A stretch of DNA of 64,000 nucleotides from JBMNGH01 sp050949725. GTDB taxonomy: Bacteria > Bacillota > Thermosediminibacteria > Thermosediminibacterales > Tepidanaerobacteraceae. Both the position numbers and the translations under genes were made by a program. The DNA lies in assembly GCA_050949725.1 (NCBI GenBank), contig JBMNGH010000003.1, positions 124,001-188,000 of the forward strand, written 5' to 3'. The notes beneath the pieces are model-generated. The model was not told where the DNA came from. It did not search any database and was given only the letters and a program-made list of their open reading frames with translations. Shown in pieces: positions 1 through 7,945 of the stretch (the stretch's first letter is position 1; every line of letters starts with the position of its first letter).

Positions 1-1
1 A

Positions 2-245
2 AGGGTTTCAACCGTTTCGATTACGTTAGACGGATTTGATATGGGAGAGCTTGCCTTCAGGCTTGATACCGAATACGGAATAATGATACGTTCCGGACTA
101 CACTGTTCACCTTTGGGACATAAAACAATAGGGACTTTCCCTGAAGGAACATCTGCGGTTCAGCTTTGGCTTTTTCAACACAGAAGAAGAAGTTAAATAC
201 TGTATAGAAGCAATAAAAAACCTTGTACAAGAAATTTTACAATAA
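2..245 (+). pseudogene. C-terminal end of a cysteine desulfurase-like class V aminotransferase, frameshifted
   Basis: The reading frame enters from the left edge. The first part reads RSGLHCSPLGHKTIGTFPEG, the conserved C-terminal cysteine-containing loop of the cysteine desulfurase/selenocysteine lyase family, in which the Cys accepts the sulfur. Around base 153 the frame must shift by one base to continue as RFSFGFFNTEEEVKYC and end at a TAA at 243-245. An extra base between the Gly-Thr and Arg-Phe-Ser codons explains this. It is either a sequencing error or a real single-base frameshift near the end of the gene. The N-terminal part lies outside the window, so the state of the PLP lysine is unknown. 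Confidence 0.75.
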
Positions 246-658
246 CTAAATGTGCCACGTGCCAAGGGACGGAGTTGTTGATATAAAGTTGAAAGATAGA
301 TTGGCAACCTCAAACAACTTGAACACCTGTCCTCCCCTTTCATGGCATACCGACAACTACCCTGTATTTATTTTAAAACAATAGTATTAGTAATTAGTTT
401 CTTGGAATGTTTTTTGTTCCTTTCATTGAACTGGACCGTTTACAAAATATCACCTACCACTTTGACAAATCTTCCGTGCTTATTAATTTTTATAACCTCA
501 CTTTTATATAATCCCCTACTTTATCAAGTCTTTTGTTATAATAGAGTCATGGACTATTATATTTATGGGACATCGGGAAGCATTGCAACACCATTTCCTT
601 CTGAGGTGACTCCTTTAACGTCTAAATAAGTTAAAAAAACACATGGAGCTGGTGAATT
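246..658. other. Intergenic region without a convincing gene
   Basis: A 95-codon open frame exists on the plus strand here, but it has no ribosome binding site, is hydrophobic by base composition only and resembles nothing I know. Apart from the REP-like repeat at 259-283 I see no structure in this stretch. Confidence 0.5.
259..283 (+). repeat. REP-like short interspersed repeat
   Basis: The string GTGCCAAGGGACGGAGTTGT followed by TGATA matches, with a few changes, the reverse complement of bases 2086-2111. GC-rich GTGACAAGGGGACGG-type elements are common interspersed repeats in Clostridia. No transposase for them is visible in this window. Confidence 0.55.
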
Positions 659-1549
659 TTGAGAATTGTGTCACTAGAAAATAATACAATATCAAATGGC
701 TATAAATCCGGAAACGTTTTAAGAGCTGTAGTATCAAAAAAAACTGACAGTGGCTATGTACTGATTCTGAATGGAAAAGAAGTCTTGGCACAGTCTCAAC
801 TTAATTTTACACCAGGGGAACTGATTACTCTGAGAATTGTAGACGTCTCACAGAAACGTCTTTTGTTAAAGCTTGTCCATTCCGAAAAACCGAATTTAAA
901 TACTTCCCAAAGTTCGGATATCATTTACAAATTTGCTGAATTCCCCTACGCACAGATATGTTTCATGATAGCGTTAAAATTAAACCTACCGATAACTAAA
1001 GAACGAATATCGGCAATACATGAGTTCTTGGAAGAATTCATGAAACAAAATGATAAATCGACAAATAAGTCCGGTATCAAGCAAAACTTTCTACAAGAAA
1101 ATGCTCAGGAAATAAAAGATTTTAAGCTGTACATTTTGCTCAAAATGTTAAATGTGTTACACAAGAAAACAAATGACAACACTAATATCGTCTTTTTGTT
1201 CTCACCTTATCAACCCTTCTATGATAAAGTCTATGCCAAATTTGCCCGAAGTAACGGGAATAAAGATTCAGAAGCCCAGCTGAGCCTAAGCTTTATAGTG
1301 GATACTGTAAATTTAGGCTCAGTTTTGGTTGAAATTTTACAATATAAAAATAATACATCAGTGACAATGGTATTTGAAAAAAGCGAGACATTGGAAGTAA
1401 TAAAAAGTTCGATTTCAAAGCTGAGGGAGACAACCTCCTCACTTATCAGTTCAATCAACTTAAAGGTAGGTAGTATATCAAGAAATGATTTCTTATTTAA
1501 AGAACATGAACAACATTCTATTTTACCCGGTATAGATGTAAGGATATAG
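659..1549 (+). CDS. FliK-like flagellar hook-length control protein
   Basis: The 296-residue protein has an N-terminal segment with alternating beta-type residues (residues 20-70, VLIL.GKEVLA...L.PGELITLRIVDV). Its C-terminal part (residues 210-275) reads LSFIVDTVNLGSVLVEILQY and then SISKLRETTSSLISSINLKVG, the layout of the FliK/YlqG C-terminal domain that signals hook completion to FlhB. The TTG start at 659 follows a GGAGCTGG-type ribosome binding site. The gene directly after it is an FlhB-like protein, the same pairing as ylqG-ylqH of Bacillus subtilis. Sequence identity to true FliK is low, so the call rests mainly on layout and neighbour. Confidence 0.65.
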   Translation: MRIVSLENNTISNGYKSGNVLRAVVSKKTDSGYVLILNGKEVLAQSQLNFTPGELITLRIVDVSQKRLLLKLVHSEKPNLNTSQSSDIIYKFAEFPYAQICFMIALKLNLPITKERISAIHEFLEEFMKQNDKSTNKSGIKQNFLQENAQEIKDFKLYILLKMLNVLHKKTNDNTNIVFLFSPYQPFYDKVYAKFARSNGNKDSEAQLSLSFIVDTVNLGSVLVEILQYKNNTSVTMVFEKSETLEVIKSSISKLRETTSSLISSINLKVGSISRNDFLFKEHEQHSILPGIDVRI

Positions 1550-1573
1550 TCGATTAATTTGGAGGTTCTTGTA

Positions 1574-1864
1574 ATGAAAGACAAACAGTGTAACACTGAA
1601 ATTACAAAAGCTGCTGCTTTAAAGTATGAACCCGATAAAGATTCAGCACCCCGTCTCATAGCTTCAGGAAAAGGTGATTTGGCTAAAAAGATACTTGATG
1701 TTGCAAAACAGAATGACATTGCGATTTGTCGCGACCCCGAACTTGTCAATACACTAGTTAAGCTAGACATAGGTCAGGAAATCCCTTCTCATCTATACGA
1801 GATAATGGCTAAAATCCTGGCATTTATATATGAAATTGATAAAGCAAGCGAACACCATCAATAA
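1574..1864 (+). CDS. FlhB-like cytoplasmic domain protein (EscU/YscU family, YlqH type)
   Basis: This 96-residue protein is equivalent to the cytoplasmic C-terminal domain of FlhB without the membrane part. It contains AAALKYEPDKDSAPRLIASG and ends with LVKLDIGQEIPSHLYEIMAK, matching FlhB segments after the NPTH autocleavage site (here the cleavage motif is absent). The ATG at 1574 is preferred over the upstream TTG at 1559 because GGAGG at 1561-1565 stands eight bases before it. It is nine bases or so downstream of the FliK-like gene and probably co-transcribed. Such stand-alone proteins can substitute for the FlhB C-terminal domain in export substrate switching; that role is inferred here. 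Confidence 0.8.
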   Translation: MKDKQCNTEITKAAALKYEPDKDSAPRLIASGKGDLAKKILDVAKQNDIAICRDPELVNTLVKLDIGQEIPSHLYEIMAKILAFIYEIDKASEHHQ

Positions 1865-1906
1865 TTATACTTGAGTATAAAGCGTCCGGCGCATGAAGCA
1901 TGGAGA

Positions 1907-1987
1907 CAGTAATCTGCATCCTACTGCAAAATATAATACTGTCCTTTTGATTTTTTTAAAAATTAATCTAAAACAAGAAGTGTTTTT
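1907..1987 (+). repeat. Direct repeat, first copy of a duplicated gene leader
   Basis: About 80 bases (CAGTAATCTGCATCCTACT ... AACAAGAAGTGTTT) recur at 2112-2186 with roughly 80 percent identity. The second copy carries the ribosome binding site of the gene at 2188. The first copy leads into no open frame. The material between them contains REP-like repeats, which suggests duplication of the leader together with, or by, insertion of the repeat element. Confidence 0.7.
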
Positions 1988-2049
1988 ATCTATCAGGTTA
2001 TTGATAACCAGTAATAAATGTAAGCGTCAAATACTCCCCACCTGGTCTA

Positions 2050-2111
2050 CCCCCCGTCCCCTTGTCAATAATGTCAACTGTCAGTTGTCAACAACCCCGT
2101 CCCCTTGTCAC
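2050..2111 (-). repeat. REP-like repeat pair
   Basis: CCCCGTCCCCTTGTCA occurs twice in direct orientation (about 2051-2066 and 2095-2110). Between them is a small palindrome, CAACTGTCAGTTG. Bases 2086-2111 read on the minus strand match the repeat at 259-283. Confidence 0.6.
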
Positions 2112-2186
2112 CAGTAACCCGCATCCTACTATAAAATATAATAGTGCCCTTCTAAATTTTAAAAACTAAAAACAAGAGGTGTTTAG
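2112..2186 (+). repeat. Direct repeat, second copy of the duplicated leader
   Basis: This copy corresponds to 1907-1987 and lacks five or so bases of its A/T-rich part. It supplies the AGAGG ribosome binding site (2175-2179) of the following gene. Confidence 0.7.
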
Positions 2187-2187
2187 A

Positions 2188-2967
2188 TTGAAATTTAATA
2201 TGAACAGAAATTCTGATACTTTTTTAAGCATATTGCAAAGAAAATTTTCTCAGCTTGTTGATGAGTTTGAACTCAGGCAGACGGATGTCAAGGTAAAGGC
2301 TTCCCCTCTCGGCCCTGAGGATGCTATTGGTGCAACTAAACGTCAAGATTACGTGTTGCTTAAGGGGAAGGAGCGCTTATTGCAGGCTGCGGTGATGGGT
2401 TGTAAGGGGCAGGCTTTTACAGGAGCGCAAGGGGATTTTACCGGAACTTTGGAAGAGGTACTGGCTCTGCCACTTGTAAATGATTTTCAAAGGGCAGTTT
2501 TCGTAGCGACCCTAAATGCAGTTGCTTGTTACACGGGAAAAGTTGATAATACAGTTCACTGTCGAGATGAGAAGCCTGAACTATGTGCCAAACAGGTAGC
2601 TGAATATTTCAGGCAAAACTATGGCGACCCGCGCATATTGATGATCGGGTACCAGCCGTCACTTGCTGAGGCACTGCATAAGGATTTTTGTCTGACCGTT
2701 CTCGACCTTGACCCTGCAAACATAAACCAAACCAAAAACGGGGTCTTCATTAGAGATGGAGATACTGACTTAGACGATTACATCTCATCAAACGACTTAA
2801 TTTTTGCAACAGGAAGCACTATCTGTAATGCGACAATAGACACCCTGTTTAATGCCGGTATACCTCTCGTTCTGTTCGGCACAACTGGTGCAGGTGCTGC
2901 TGCACTGATGGGCATACCCCGTTTTTGCCCTGAAGCCACTTGTTGCAAGCAACAATGTTTATCATAA
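2188..2967 (+). CDS. DUF364/DUF4213 family protein (putative heavy-metal chelation)
   Basis: The protein of about 259 residues has an N-terminal DUF4213-like part with GCKGQAFTGAQGDFTGTLEE and LNAVACYTG, followed by a Rossmann-like DUF364 part with RILMIGYQPSLAEAL, VLDLDPANI and NDLIFATGSTICNATID. These motifs are typical of the family sometimes annotated as heavy-metal chelation proteins; no reaction is established. The TTG at 2188 is chosen because AGAGG lies eight bases upstream; an ATG at 2200 is the alternative. The C-terminus ends with a Cys-rich tail, CPEATCCKQQC, that could bind metal. It is a single gene between unrelated neighbours. Confidence 0.75.
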   Translation: MKFNMNRNSDTFLSILQRKFSQLVDEFELRQTDVKVKASPLGPEDAIGATKRQDYVLLKGKERLLQAAVMGCKGQAFTGAQGDFTGTLEEVLALPLVNDFQRAVFVATLNAVACYTGKVDNTVHCRDEKPELCAKQVAEYFRQNYGDPRILMIGYQPSLAEALHKDFCLTVLDLDPANINQTKNGVFIRDGDTDLDDYISSNDLIFATGSTICNATIDTLFNAGIPLVLFGTTGAGAAALMGIPRFCPEATCCKQQCLS

Positions 2968-2983
2968 TGTAAAAAAAATTCGA

Positions 2984-3253
2984 CTAAGAACTAAGATAAA
3001 TTATTAATATCAATTGCAAAACTATTATTAACGGCAAACCAAATACAAAACTGGGGTGCTTCGTCTTATGTCTAAAAAAATACATGCCTGCAAGCACCCC
3101 TACTGAGCCACCTAATGCCGCAAAAATAAAAAAAGTAATCTCCTTAATCCTCCATTTGTTCCGTTTAGACTTATACTTATCCAAGCCTATTAACAGAAAA
3201 CCTACCAAGTTTAATAACAAAATAATTACAATTACTATTTTATAGTTAGCCAT
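2984..3253 (-). CDS. DUF1294 family membrane protein
   Basis: The 89-residue protein has three predicted membrane segments and the family signature DKYKSKRNKWRIKE, a GGSVGVLAGM turn and RHKTKHPSFVFGLP. DUF1294 proteins are small integral membrane proteins of unknown function, sometimes fused to cold-shock domains. It stands alone and converges on the DUF364 gene. Confidence 0.85.
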   Translation of the reverse strand: MANYKIVIVIILLLNLVGFLLIGLDKYKSKRNKWRIKEITFFIFAALGGSVGVLAGMYFFRHKTKHPSFVFGLPLIIVLQLILIIYLSS

Positions 3254-3417
3254 TTCTCCACTTCCCTGTACAATATAGTTAGTTTTTCAATGTCTTATTG
3301 ACTTTTCATAGCACGTCTTTTATATTTTATTAATCAAACATTGTTCTCTTTAGGCTCTAGCTTTCCGAGGGCTATCCCTGTTATACACAAGATTTGTAAC
3401 TATCGTATTAGACAATA

Positions 3418-4503
3418 CTATATCTTATTTTTCCTGTACTCAGCAATGAGCAAATCAACTACTGCGCCGTAGCTTCTTACCCCTTTTTTCTGTCTCTGGG
3501 CCTTTAAATAAGTATCATTTATCTTATCTGATGCTCTTTCTATCAATCCGGAATAACGACTCCAAAACTGTTTATTAAAATTCAAATCATTAATGACACC
3601 TTTGCTAAGGGTAGGCATCAGCTCATCATGTTTTTGTCTGTCACTCCTGGCAAGTGCGCCAATTGAATAATTTAAAGCCATAAGTGTCCCAGAGTATTGA
3701 AAGTAAACGTCGGGATGGTTGATACATGCCAGATAAGCAATATAATTCGCTTCATCCTCCCTGGCAATGCCCCTTTGATGTGCCATCTCATGTGTGACCG
3801 TGCATGGAAAAAAGGGATCCGGTATTGCCATGTTTACGTTGGCTTCACCTGTGAATGGGAAAAAGAAGCCGGTAATTCCTGTATAGCATACTAGCTCTGA
3901 AAGCATCAATCCTTTAGGTGACCCGTATTTTCCATCTAGATTAGGATGAAGTAACGCTATATTCTCGAAGCCCTTATATGCAGTTTTAAGGGCAATTGTC
4001 TTGTCGTAAGGTAGCCGGAGCACGCCCCCGCCATTTCTATCTATCCTCGTTCTTAGGCTATTTGACCGCCTTATCAAGTCTTCACAAAGCGCATTAAGTT
4101 CTTGTTGTGTTGGCGATTCAACATTTAGATCGAGCACTTCAGAAAGCGTTAGCCTGTTATAGTTGATACCCCACAAAAACAAAAAAGAAAAATACATAAT
4201 TCCTCCTGCTGCAAGAATGTTTAAAATAAATTTCTTTATGGTTTTTCCCTTTCGTCTGGTCTTTATAATCGAGAATATTGTTTTAATTATATAAATAATC
4301 ACAAAGACAGCAGCTACTATTATAACAAATTCAGCCAATGAAAAAGGAAACAACCCTGTAATCCTGCTGATTATCTGCCCGAGTATTTTGCAGATAAATG
4401 AGGAATACACATTTTCAGTAAAATGTGGGTAATATCCTGATACTATAAAAATTAATTTGCCTGCGGGAAGGAGTGATATAAATATTATTTTTAGCAAATT
4501 CAT
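3418..4503 (-). CDS. DUF3810 family membrane protein with metalloprotease-like motif
   Basis: The 361-residue protein has three N-terminal membrane segments (about 5-25, 55-75, 95-115) and an extracellular or cytoplasmic domain containing TVTHEMAHQRGIAREDEANY. This matches an HExxH-like zinc motif in the form HEMAH with a following conserved glutamate, as seen in DUF3810. Catalysis has not been shown for the family to my knowledge. The start at 4503 gives the usual family length. Confidence 0.8.
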   Translation of the reverse strand: MNLLKIIFISLLPAGKLIFIVSGYYPHFTENVYSSFICKILGQIISRITGLFPFSLAEFVIIVAAVFVIIYIIKTIFSIIKTRRKGKTIKKFILNILAAGGIMYFSFLFLWGINYNRLTLSEVLDLNVESPTQQELNALCEDLIRRSNSLRTRIDRNGGGVLRLPYDKTIALKTAYKGFENIALLHPNLDGKYGSPKGLMLSELVCYTGITGFFFPFTGEANVNMAIPDPFFPCTVTHEMAHQRGIAREDEANYIAYLACINHPDVYFQYSGTLMALNYSIGALARSDRQKHDELMPTLSKGVINDLNFNKQFWSRYSGLIERASDKINDTYLKAQRQKKGVRSYGAVVDLLIAEYRKNKI

Positions 4504-4821
4504 ACCGCCTTTTGCTTGTGCCTTGCTGATTCCAACAGGAGTGAGCTCCTCTCAAATTCTTGTTCAGTCCTCACTTTAGCACATACCTTGCTGATTTCAT
4601 TAGTATCACCCGCTCGATCCAAAAATACGAATGAGCCATAAGCCAATACAAAGAGGATGATTTCGGAATTCATCTATCGATCATCCTCTTTTTTAGCATC
4701 TTACACTATTCAAAATCTGATTTAATAATTATTGTCTAAAACCTCGAAGTAAGATTTGGGATGAAACCACATGTTTTTAATGCCAATGCAGGTGTCCCAG
4801 AATGGACTACTCAATGTACTA
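4504..4821. other. Intergenic region with a hairpin terminator
   Basis: No gene is seen. The only clear structure is the inverted repeat at 4651-4694. Confidence 0.6.
4651..4694 (+). terminator. Rho-independent terminator-like hairpin
   Basis: AAGAGGATGAT at 4651-4661 pairs with ATCATCCTCTT at 4680-4690, followed on the plus strand by TTTT. On the minus strand it lies downstream of the rubredoxin gene and could end that transcript, although its U-run is weaker there. Confidence 0.6.
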
Positions 4822-5535
4822 TTATTCTTCCACTTCAAACTGATCTTTCCCTACCCCGCAGACAGGACATACCCAATCTTCCGGAATATCTTCAAAAGCT
4901 GTTCCCGGAGCAACTCCCGAATCGGGATCGCCTTGAGCCGGGTCATAAACGTAGCCACATACTGCACATATATATTTTTTCATGGTGTTTTCCTCCCTTT
5001 TTATCTCTTGTTTAGTATCAACTTTCTTATCATATTTTATGTCCTTTGGTACAGCCGGGGGTGCCAATCCCTTTTTCACTTGATGGTAGTAGGCATAAGT
5101 CATGGGCTCTTCTTGACTAAATACTTCAGCCTCGACAACCTTTCCGATAAAAACAGTATGGGTCTCCACATCCTGACTGCCAATCACTTCTGCCTCCAAA
5201 TATCCTATTGTGTTCTCCAGAATTACAGGAGCGCCAGTAACACCTTTTTTATATGGAACGGATTGATATTTATTAATGTCTCTACCTGACTTAAAGCCGA
5301 AATGTCCGATAAAATTTAAAGGTACAGATTTCGGTAAAATAGACACGCAAAAGACATTACTCGACTTAATAAACTCATTAGTTAAATTCTTTTTATTAAT
5401 ACCTATGGCCACTGTAGCGGGGTCAGCAGATATTTGAAAAAAAGTATTAGCAATCTGCCCATTGAAAGCTCCATCTTTAGTTGAACCAATTACATACAAT
5501 CCATAACTAACTTTGTGAAATATTTTTGCATCCAA
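4822..5535 (-). CDS. hrb: High-molecular-weight rubredoxin (flavin reductase domain fused to rubredoxin)
   Basis: Residues 1-155 form an FMN-binding flavin reductase-like domain (start MDAKIFHKVSYGLYVIGS). After a charged linker, residues 185-237 form a complete rubredoxin with CAVCGYVYDP and CPVCGVG, the four cysteines that bind one iron. This fusion is known as Hrb in Moorella, where it passes electrons from NADH to the flavodiiron protein FprA to reduce oxygen or nitric oxide. An fprA gene is present at 34967-36154, so both partners exist but lie 29 kb apart. A good RBS is not obvious, but the start gives the full flavin reductase fold. Confidence 0.92.
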   Translation of the reverse strand: MDAKIFHKVSYGLYVIGSTKDGAFNGQIANTFFQISADPATVAIGINKKNLTNEFIKSSNVFCVSILPKSVPLNFIGHFGFKSGRDINKYQSVPYKKGVTGAPVILENTIGYLEAEVIGSQDVETHTVFIGKVVEAEVFSQEEPMTYAYYHQVKKGLAPPAVPKDIKYDKKVDTKQEIKREENTMKKYICAVCGYVYDPAQGDPDSGVAPGTAFEDIPEDWVCPVCGVGKDQFEVEE

Positions 5536-5720
5536 TTATTAACCCCCCTTTCACTCTAAATTAAGGCATTGCCAGCAGGTCCTAGTTGTATTGTCCAAAC
5601 TCCGGATCTTTGATATTCTCTCTTTCATAAACAGAACAGCAGTTAACGGGGTTGCTCTCGAACATATACCTTACCTCTACAAAGTTAGAAAATAATGCAA
5701 CCGCAAATTCAATAATTTAA

Positions 5721-5921
5721 CTATAAAACCAATTTCAAAATCCTCTTCCAATTTCTTGCTACCTTTAGAATACAACTTGCCTTTATCGATGTCAAGCCTT
5801 TTAGCAATCTTAAAACCTCACCATCAGCATGAATCCTTTCTTTACCTACAATATTCTTTAAAAGCTCAATTGTCAGCTTGTTAATCGGTTTATTCAGCCA
5901 ATAGCATGTAAAACCCTTCAT
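5721..5921 (-). CDS. Unrecognised small ORF, possibly a degraded gene
   Basis: The 66-residue frame ends GEVLRLLKGLTSIKASCILK, which faintly resembles the LGGLPxxKxHC stretch of NifU-like scaffold proteins. Just upstream, in another frame, TYCGIMGLKALKDCGK is readable. The two pieces might be remains of one small Fe-S or Cys-containing protein, but I cannot identify it. No good ribosome binding site is visible. Confidence 0.25.
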   Translation of the reverse strand: MKGFTCYWLNKPINKLTIELLKNIVGKERIHADGEVLRLLKGLTSIKASCILKVARNWKRILKLVL

Positions 5922-6025
5922 TTGCTTTTCATTTTCCGCAATCTTTTAATGCCTTAAGACCCATTATTCCGCAATATGTAAATTCTACTTTTTTAAATTC
6001 GTTCTTAGAATATATTTAATTATGT

Positions 6026-6505
6026 TCAATCATCCCTGTCCCATTCTTTACAAACATCAACCCATTCAGTATATCGCGAATATTTTTCAAGCTCAGGAAT
6101 TGTAAGTTCGATTGCACTATTACTGCTTCCACAAGCAGGAAATACTGTTTCAAAACGCTTTAGAGATTCATCGAGATAGACCGTCACACCTTCTTTGATT
6201 CCAAATGGGCATACACCGCCAACAGCATGTCCAACAAGTTCTACAACTTCATCAGGGGTAAGCATTTTTGCCTTTGCAGCAAACCTATTCTTAAACTTTT
6301 TATTATCTATCTTTGCATCTCCAGCGGCAACTACAAGAATTGGTTTACCGTCTACCTTAAAAGACAATGACTTTGCTATTCGTGCTGGTTCACATTCGAG
6401 TGCTTTTGCCGCAAGCTCAACTGTCGCACTTGAAACTTCAAATTCCCGTATTCTATGTTCCAAATTCCATAGCTGGAAATATTGTTTCACTTTTTCAATT
6501 GCCAT
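6026..6505 (-). CDS. YbaK/EbsC family aminoacyl-tRNA deacylase
   Basis: The 159-residue protein shows the YbaK fold signatures: AKSLSFKVDGKPILVVAAGD, a conserved lysine in that beta hairpin, VGHAVGGVCPFGI, and VFPACGSSNSAIELT near the end. YbaK-type proteins hydrolyse mischarged aminoacyl-tRNA (Cys-tRNA-Pro or Ala-tRNA-Pro) in trans. The length is that of a stand-alone protein rather than an editing insertion of ProRS. The start at 6505 follows a GGAGGAATC-type RBS. Confidence 0.92.
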   Translation of the reverse strand: MAIEKVKQYFQLWNLEHRIREFEVSSATVELAAKALECEPARIAKSLSFKVDGKPILVVAAGDAKIDNKKFKNRFAAKAKMLTPDEVVELVGHAVGGVCPFGIKEGVTVYLDESLKRFETVFPACGSSNSAIELTIPELEKYSRYTEWVDVCKEWDRDD

Positions 6506-6717
6506 GATGATTCCTCCTCTGCTAATAATTATATTAGAGTAACTAATTTGGCCGAAAATTGTACATTATTTTTCAACAACTGTTTTGCCAAAAATAGTTT
6601 GGTCTTTAGTCTATCAAATATTCTACACCGCATCCAATAATCCTGCACATCAATTTTTACTCATATATTTCGATAAAGAGACCGCCAAGTTACAGCCATG
6701 CCGGGCGCACCAGCGAC

Positions 6718-6748
6718 AAATGCCTGAGGATTTTAACCTCAGGCATTT
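6718..6748 (-). terminator. Terminator hairpin of the peroxiredoxin gene
   Basis: AAATGCCTGAGG and CCTCAGGCATTT form a 12-bp perfect stem about 90 bases past the stop codon of the peroxiredoxin gene. Confidence 0.65.
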
Positions 6749-6837
6749 ATGTTTCATACCTACTCACATTAAGGCCTGTAAACTGTTTAATTTAAACAAT
6801 AAGAGAAAACGATACATTGTTTCCAGAAATTTTCAAA

Positions 6838-7554
6838 TTAATCATCGAAAGCTTCGCTTACTTTCCACTCTTTCCATACATTCCCGACTAATTCCGGCCT
6901 CGGTTTCAGTGTTTTTTTACCTGGCTTCCAGCCGGATGGGGTGGCTTCGGTGCCTTTTGACTCCCTAACCAATTGGAACGCTTTAATCTGTCTTACCGTT
7001 TCACTGACATTCCTGCCAACAGGAGGTGTTAAAACCTCAAATCCCTGCACAATACCATCGGGGTCAATTATGAATCTCCCTCTTGTCTCAACCCCACTGT
7101 CCTCATCATAAATTCCATACATTTTTCCGATGCTGCCGTCTTGGTCGGAGAGCATTGGGAAAGGAATATCTTTGTTTATCATCTTCGATAATTCGTGATC
7201 ATTCCACATCTTATGTACGTAAATGCTATCTACACTAACAGATAAGACTTCTACTCCTAATTTTTGGAGTTCTTCATATTTTTCAGCAACTGCTGAAATT
7301 TCAGTAGCTCAGACAAATGTAAAGTCGCCAGGATAAAAACAAAGAAGTACCCATTTTCCTTTAAACTCCGACAATGTATAATTTGCAAACTTTCCTTTAA
7401 AAAAGGCTGGAGCTGTGAAATCCGGGGCAGGTTTACCTACTTTTATCATCGGTTTTTCTTCCTCCTTTAGGCTCACCACATCGTTTGGTTTGGGAGCATC
7501 TTTAGTCTTTTTGATTGGTGGTCTCTGACATCCAGGGCCAAACTCTTCAGGCAT
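6838..7554 (-). CDS. prxU: Selenocysteine-containing peroxiredoxin (in-frame TGA at the peroxidatic position)
   Basis: Two frames that look like separate ORFs are one 238-residue protein in a single frame, interrupted only by TGA at 7309-7311. The context is YPGDFTFV-TGA-ATEIS, where peroxiredoxins of the AhpC/Prx1 class have the peroxidatic cysteine (FTFVCxTE). The TGA therefore most likely encodes selenocysteine (residue 82). A SECIS-like hairpin follows at the correct distance (7281-7298). The C-terminal EATPSGWKPGKKT corresponds to the EVCPANWKPG resolving-cysteine site of AhpC, but the Cys is replaced, and no Cys follows the Sec, so it should act as a one-selenol enzyme. The start at 7554 has GGAGG eight bases upstream; a second ATG at 7449 also has a good RBS. 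A Sec peroxiredoxin (PrxU) is known from Eubacterium acidaminophilum. Confidence 0.93.
7281..7298 (-). promoter_or_regulatory. Bacterial SECIS element
   Basis: On the minus strand TTTCAGC-AGTT-GCTGAAA forms a 7-bp perfect stem with a four-base loop that has G at its second position. The loop lies 18-21 bases after the end of the TGA codon, within the spacing reported for SelB-recognised hairpins. Confidence 0.85.
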
Positions 7555-7796
7555 TTAACCGACCTCCTTCTTTAATAGATACAATTCATTATATTTTCCA
7601 GGTAGGAAAATTACCTTAAATAATTTATATCATAAAAGCTATTAATTATTAAGAAAAATTAAGAAAAATAAATAGAAGTTATAAAATTTTTCGGAATAAA
7701 CTTAACTTACCTTAATACACCATGGTAAAATTTAGTTTTTAGATTAATTTAGCATACACTTTTTGCCTATTGGAATTCAGACTCAAAAAATAATTA

Positions 7797-7826
7797 TTGA
7801 CATATGTTTAAAAATAGTATTATCAT
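7797..7826 (+). promoter_or_regulatory. Sigma-A-type promoter for the FMN glutamate synthase-like gene
   Basis: TTGACA at 7797-7802 and TATCAT at 7821-7826 are separated by 18 bases, about 120 bases upstream of the start codon. Confidence 0.6.
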
Positions 7827-7945
7827 TAGATAGTAAAAGAAATTTATCCTACCGCTTTTGACATATTAATTTGAGGCATGAATATATGCTTATATTATCC
7901 AAATATTACCTAGCTTTTAATATAAAAAAATTGGAGGTTGTAGAA

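Noticed and set aside
342..629. 95-codon plus-strand ORF
   Set aside because: No ribosome binding site, no similarity and a base composition effect of T-rich DNA.
6838..7209. Peroxiredoxin as a pseudogene split by a nonsense mutation
   Set aside because: The stop is TGA exactly at the peroxidatic Cys position, followed by a SECIS-type hairpin, and the frame is intact on both sides. Selenocysteine is the better explanation.
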